From Urechis unicinctus (taxonomy: Eukaryota > Annelida > Polychaeta > Xenopneusta > Urechidae): a stretch of 64,000 nucleotides of DNA. The notes under the pieces were generated by a model, which saw only the letters and a program-made list of their open reading frames with translations, made no database searches and was not told the origin of the DNA. Of the stretch, positions 60,116 through 64,000 are shown one piece after another. Within the stretch, counting starts at the first letter, position 1; each line of letters starts with the position of its first letter. The position numbers and the translations under genes are program-made. Where the stretch lies: assembly GCA_034190875.2 (NCBI GenBank), contig CM067354.1:45065758-45129757 (forward strand). The letters run 5' to 3'.

Positions 60116-60652
60116 AGTGTCTTCCTCTCCACTGGCCCCTTTTGATTCGGTGCTTATTTTTCCAAATTGACAGTGCTTAACTGTTGTTAAAGCCGCGGTT
60201 AATGGAGCTAAAAACATGCCATATCGATGCTATAGCTCACAAGTGGCAGTGCTTAGTGCGTGTCCAACAAACGGGTCAGTCTCGAGGTCTGTAATTAGCC
60301 TTGACTGGTGTTCTGGTGGGATTGGTAGAAACATACAAGCAATACCTGAGTAAAGCTGTAGCAATGATTGACCTAGAGTGCGCGTCATGCTAGCACCTAG
60401 CCAAGCCTCGTATCTCACATACAGCTTTATGATCTCTTCGTCAGTCATTGATTCAACCTGGTCAATTGTAAGAAGCTCTAAACCAAGGTACTGATGGGCC
60501 TGACCCGCGGCTATGATGGCAGAAAGCCTATCTCTCTTAGAAGACATATCTACACCAGGGGTGCAACTAGGTTCTGCTCCCCCAGACTTTGTCTCCACTA
60601 AGCTAGTCGTGTCGTGTTCAAGGAGTTTATCAATAATGGTATCAGGATCCAT
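60104..60652 (-). pseudogene. Conserved Polinton protein of unknown function, one in-frame TAG
   Basis: ATG 60652 (MDPDTIIDKLL). The frame has a variable Ser/Gly-rich N-terminal third, then helices LTIDQVESMTDEEIIKLYVR, AWLGASMTRTLGQSLLQL and an LPIPPEHQ and DPFVGHALS segment that I associate with a conserved Polinton protein. TAG at 60230-60232 stops it at residue 140, but the same frame continues for 41 more codons to a TAG at 60104-60106 (HRYGMFLAPLTAAL...). The tail looks like genuine coding sequence, so the first stop is probably a lesion. Confidence 0.6.
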
Positions 60653-60676
60653 GAATATACGCCTTCAAGCTTCAAA

Positions 60677-60766
60677 TTACTGCACCGCTATCCAGATGAA
60701 GAAACCTAAATTGGTTACTGAGGCAGCGGCTGCTATCAGGGCCAAAATCACTTCAATCAACGGCAT
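60677..60766 (-). CDS. 29-residue single-membrane-segment microprotein
   Basis: ATG 60764-60766, TAA 60677-60679. The product is one hydrophobic helix (MPLIEVILALIAAAASVTNL then GFFIWIAVQ). It overlaps the end of the ATPase gene by 14 bases and precedes the 60652 gene, in the tight spacing typical of this cluster. Too short for domain assignment; small hydrophobic proteins are common in virus structural clusters. Confidence 0.45.
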   Translation of the reverse strand: MPLIEVILALIAAAASVTNLGFFIWIAVQ

Positions 60767-61409
60767 ATGCAGTAGGTTGATCAGTCTTCAGCAGCAGTTT
60801 TGCGTGCTTGGTCTTTGCTAGTAGTTGGCGTACTGTGGCACGTTCCTCTTTTGTTGGAATTACATCATTTTCACGTAAGGCGTCTTCAAATGAGTCACGG
60901 TCCTTGGTGTGAAAGAGCACCATCCAGCGAGTCTGCTCACGTAAGTCCTTCAGCACAGAGTTGTACTTTTGGGTGAGGACCCAGACACTTTGCTGCACAT
61001 GGCGGCTGCTAAAGGCCAGTTCGGAAAACATGTCTTTCTTCTTAGTTAGGGCCTTTGTAGCCGAACAGTCATCAATGCTGTAGAGGGTAGGCTCACCCTT
61101 AAAACAATGGTAGAAAGCCCCCAAGTGATCATGGAGCCGCTCACCTGGGTCAACGACGTAGACCTCTGAATCATCCCACACCCATGACCGCGACTGATAG
61201 GCCTCGTTGAAACGTATGGTAGGGCACAGGATTACAATATGCTCGAAGGCACCGAAGAAGGGCCCTTCAAGTAGGTCGAGGATGAATGCGGTTTTCCCAC
61301 ATCCTGTCTGCCCACGAAAAATTGCCAAACAGGGACCATCTGGAAATGTAAACTCAGTTTTTGGTTTCATCAAAACCTTGTTAGTAGACTGCGCTGACGA
61401 ACCTGCCAT
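60753..61409 (-). CDS. Polinton genome-packaging ATPase (FtsK/HerA-type), intact
   Basis: Would pump DNA into the capsid. Frame from ATG 61409 (MAGSSAQS; an ATG at 61430 is also possible) to TAG-type stop at 60753. Walker A is GQTGCGKT, preceded by CLAIFR; Walker B-like TLYSIDDCSA follows; sensor-like QQSVWVLTQKYNS and later Arg residues are present. Length of 218-225 residues is normal for Polinton ATPases. It overlaps the capsid gene end by ~28 bases, so both are probably expressed together. Confidence 0.88.
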   Translation of the reverse strand: MAGSSAQSTNKVLMKPKTEFTFPDGPCLAIFRGQTGCGKTAFILDLLEGPFFGAFEHIVILCPTIRFNEAYQSRSWVWDDSEVYVVDPGERLHDHLGAFYHCFKGEPTLYSIDDCSATKALTKKKDMFSELAFSSRHVQQSVWVLTQKYNSVLKDLREQTRWMVLFHTKDRDSFEDALRENDVIPTKEERATVRQLLAKTKHAKLLLKTDQPTAYAVD

Positions 61410-62671
61410 CTTTAATGTTAAGCTGTGCATCCATTACAATATACATATAAACGTTCAATGCACCGGCCGCCTCTGCTTTTTTGGTGATCTGAATGGTGAT
61501 ACCCTCAGACGCATTCTCCACGGCCCTACCACTACCGTGCAGCTGGTCGTCATCAATCGTCCTTAAGTCGAGCCACAGAGAATACTTACTGGTTAGGTAC
61601 TCTCCTAGGGACACGTCCGATAATGCTAAGTCTTTTACAGCTATTGCTACACTGGGGTCTCGTTTACTCGTTGCTGCACAGGCCTTCTTCACCTCATCCC
61701 ACTGCTGTTAGCCGCGCATGCCCTGAGCATAGAGTTGGTTGGGGATGCCCTCAATGGTCACTTCAACTTTTGTAATCTTTGGGTTGTAGAACGACTCTGT
61801 CTTCCTGGCGTATGAGGCACCCTCTGGGTCTTCAAAGAGCAGTAGAATGCCCTTCATGCTGCGAGCAGGCACATTAAAGTTGATGTTCCAAAGTGTATCT
61901 CTTTTATTGTATACAAACTTCCTGTGACGAAGAACACGGTCATACAGAATCGAGAGCCGACCTGCGTACTGGGTGCGTATCATGCGCCCCAACTCTATTT
62001 GGGTAACCATGTCATACTCCAGCGAGATGCCATCAATTTTGTAGCTGGCAGCGGTGTCGCCTGATGCGTGAATTACGCGGTTGTAGTCGTTGAACGTGAG
62101 CTCGTACTCCAGTCTGTCATTAAGCGCACTCTGGTAGAATGGCATGTGACTCTCAAGGAGTTCAAAGTCAAGCGTAGAACCTATTGCCATACACATCGGC
62201 TATGGCCTTGTCCTCTTCCTCGGTCTCGTCCTTGTCTCCTGCCCCCATTCGTATCTTAGTTGTGTTTCTGTCATCTGATGTGTCAATGCCTTGATACTGG
62301 AGGCCCTGTCTCTCCTGTGCAGTCCGCCACAAGTCGTGGTAACAGTGGTACACATCGCTGTCATCAATAGACATGACCTCATTGCCAGATATCTTGATTG
62401 TCATTTTCTTTACCACGGCGCGACCCAGGTTTTGCATAACGCTGCGGTTAGCATCAGTCGAGGTCAGCGTGATTGTAAAGGCCAGCCGTGCTGTCCCTGG
62501 AACAATGACGTCGTCTGCGCCTAGATTGGGGACGCGAACTAGCAGTTGTTGGTTCTGGTCAATAGTGCTTAGATTGTTTGTAATAACTACAGACTGTCAC
62601 ACGCCCTTTACCCCTAGGGGTTCGCGTATCCGGCGGTGTAGGTTTAGTTTGCGCCCGTAAGTACTCGACAT
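61381..62671 (-). pseudogene. Polinton major capsid protein (double jelly-roll type), broken
   Basis: ATG 62669-62671 (MSSTYGRKLNLH). Pieces in order: LLVRVPNLGADDVIVPGTA and MQNLGRAVVKKMTIKISG (to 62168), then LESHMPFYQSALNDRLEYEL, RSMKGILLLFEDPEG (61708-62196), then SKYSLWLDLRTIDD, LHGSGRAVENASEG and MDAQLNIKDGRFVSAVY (to 61381). These are segments I associate with the Polinton major capsid protein, which forms the pseudo-hexameric shell. Breaks: frameshift near 62595, frameshift near 62180, in-frame TAA at 61708-61710. About 430 codons in total. No intact capsid can be made from this copy. Confidence 0.8.
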
Positions 62672-62711
62672 GTTGAATTCTTAATTACACTTATATCTTT
62701 AACATAGTAAA
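62672..62711. promoter_or_regulatory. 40-bp divergent intergenic region
   Basis: Only 40 AT-rich bases separate the ATGs of the minus-strand capsid gene and the plus-strand 62712 gene, so any promoters must be shared or overlap coding sequence. A TGAATTCTTAATTAC 15-mer here recurs inside the plus-strand gene near 62918. Confidence 0.4.
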
Positions 62712-64000
62712 ATGGAGTTTGATAACCCAGGATTTGACGACACAGAGGAGGAAGGGGCTATGGGAGGGGAGAGGAATGAGACTAGCTTTGATGATGAGGA
62801 GACTAACCTGATTGACGAAACTTTAGATACGTCGAGTACGACTAGTCCACCATGGACTATTATTGAAATGCCTGCTGGGTTAACAGAAGATCAGGTGGGT
62901 TCCAAAGAAGAAACTGAATTCTTAATTACGAGGTGGGAGAAGGCAGTGTCTAAGCATGGGCTGCAGGCCACTCTGGAGTTTAGATCGTCTAGAAGAGGTG
63001 ACCTTTGGGTTAAGTGGGGGCGAGACTGGAAGCTTCTGACATGGAAGAGCAATCCCAACAAATTCCTCTCTCCTAGAAGTATCCTAGATTACGGTGGTAC
63101 ACAGCTTTCTCGGGCTCTTGGGGTGACACCTGAACTATCCACAGGAGCAGCAAAAGCCCTGCAAAGCGTTGACCAAGCTGCTGCTAAAGCGGAAGCTGCC
63201 CTTACAGATATGTTAGAAATGAGCAGCATTGAAGCCATGGCAGAGCAAGGTGGTTTGGAAGAAACAAGCTTCATAGTGGGCGTTCATAACGCCATACAAG
63301 ACCTAGATACACAATCAGACAACGAACTACCACTCAGAGAACTTATGGGGCTTGACAAGGCTATGCAGACCCACAGAGGTGAGCTGGTCAATAACCTAGC
63401 TAAGATAACTGAGATAGAAAAGGATATAAAACATCGGGAAGCTAAAATGGCAAGCCTGGAGGAGGAAGGGAGGAGCGGAGATCGAGCATGGAGATTCCAA
63501 GCAAATGAGCTTGCAGAGCTGCAGGACCTGCGGAGTGCCTGTGTTGAGGCTGCCTCTGCAAACCGTGAACGTCTGCGAACCCTAATTAACCGCATCAGAG
63601 AAACGATCAACAGACTTCTTAACGAGGACACAACGCTAGCTGAGCGTGTACGCACCCTGTTCCGGGAGCAGGGCATAACAATCGCCTCCATCCTCACTGC
63701 GATTGGATTGGCAATCTCGACCCTGGTAGTTGCTTTGACGGGTTGAGGGAGCACTAGTGCAACCCCGGCACCAACACCGATGCCAGCTGATAAGCCCGGT
63801 GTAAAGGAATGGATTAAAAAACAGCTGAGCTCCTTGGCAAACGTCCTGAAGGGCCTAGCCGGTAAGGCAGCAGCTGCCCTTCCAGGAATCATTGGCTCCA
63901 TCGTATCATGGCTGCTTAAGTCAGCTGCAAAGGTGGCTGGTTGGATGGCAGAACATGTATGGGCCGCAGCTGTGGCGGTGGGGGGAGTTATCCTCCTGAT
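62712..64000 (+). pseudogene. Polinton plus-strand gene, large helical protein with one in-frame TGA, partial
   Basis: ATG 62712, acidic N-terminus (MEFDNPGFDDTEEE), a compact middle (WVKWGRDWKLLTWKS, LSRALGVTPELS), a long coiled-coil region (residues ~215-310) and a hydrophobic segment (ASILTAIGLAISTLVVALTG) ending at TGA 63744-63746. The same frame continues through an Ala/Pro linker and a Lys/Ala-rich amphipathic part (EWIKKQLSSLANVLKGLAG) with further hydrophobic helices to the window edge, so the TGA looks like a lesion. Similar proteins occur in Polintons of other invertebrates in my memory, function unknown; the hydrophobic C-terminus suggests a membrane-active virion protein. Confidence 0.65.

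Larger units (their letters stand above)
53903..64000 (-). mobile_element. Polinton/Maverick element, left ~10 kb
   Basis: Presence together of protein-primed-type family B polymerase, retroviral-like integrase, packaging ATPase and double-jelly-roll-type capsid protein defines a Polinton/Maverick, a virus-like self-synthesising DNA transposon. The left boundary is placed at a hairpin-forming repeat (53903-53995). The right end, the protease and the penton-type minor capsid protein are not in the window. Most large genes are broken and several small ones are intact, so the copy is defective but not ancient. Confidence 0.9.

Noticed and set aside
60104-63746. Stop-codon reassignment or selenocysteine in the Polinton genes
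   Set aside because: TAG, TGA and TAA are all involved and frameshifts occur in neighbouring genes, so decay explains it better; no SECIS-like element was identified.
63284-63901. 205-codon minus-strand Ser/Arg-rich frame
   Set aside because: Antisense of the plus-strand Polinton gene with low-complexity composition.

Overview
This is nuclear DNA of an invertebrate animal, probably marine, in a repeat-rich part of the genome. The signs are a spliced mitochondrial ribosomal protein gene with short GT-AG introns, heavy TA and GA microsatellites, and several large animal transposon classes side by side: a Ty3/Gypsy element with an envelope gene, a DIRS/Ngaro-like element and a Polinton/Maverick. 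The phylum cannot be settled from sequence alone.

Layout. 1-4.5 kb holds the only confident host gene, a uS11m (MRPS11-type) gene on the + strand. 4.5-9.6 kb is mostly non-coding, with two minisatellites, a 15-bp inverted repeat and an orphan exon resembling the cysteine-rich cytoplasmic domain of P2X7 receptors. 9.6-11.5 kb holds copies of a poly(T)-headed interspersed repeat, one of them split by a solo LTR with a clean 4-bp target duplication. 11.7-19.2 kb has no recognisable gene, only a pair of ~240-bp direct repeats 6.6 kb apart. 19.2-24.5 kb is a threefold segmental repeat with microsatellites and an SGNH-hydrolase-like fragment. 24.5-26.5 kb is a decayed DIRS/Ngaro-like tyrosine-recombinase retrotransposon (gag and the start of the RT).

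27.49-50.41 kb is a compound Ty3/Gypsy element: LTR, internal region 1, LTR, internal region 2, LTR. Each internal region codes for Gag with two zinc knuckles, then protease, reverse transcriptase, RNase H and integrase with GPY/F module and chromodomain, and then an envelope protein with a furin-type site and fusion-peptide-like segment. Region 1 also carries a 2.3-kb tandem duplication of RNase H-integrase-chromodomain. All copies have frame breaks, many at homopolymers. The whole block sits inside an 18-bp minisatellite, which resumes on the right side.

53.9-64 kb is the left part of a Polinton/Maverick: a terminal hairpin, then on the minus strand a coiled-coil protein, protein-primed-type DNA polymerase B (broken), a zinc-binding protein, a retroviral-like integrase (one stop), small membrane proteins, a packaging ATPase (intact) and a double-jelly-roll-type major capsid protein (broken); a + strand gene is transcribed divergently and runs off the window. 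Protease, penton-type minor capsid protein and the right terminus are not seen and may lie beyond the window edge.
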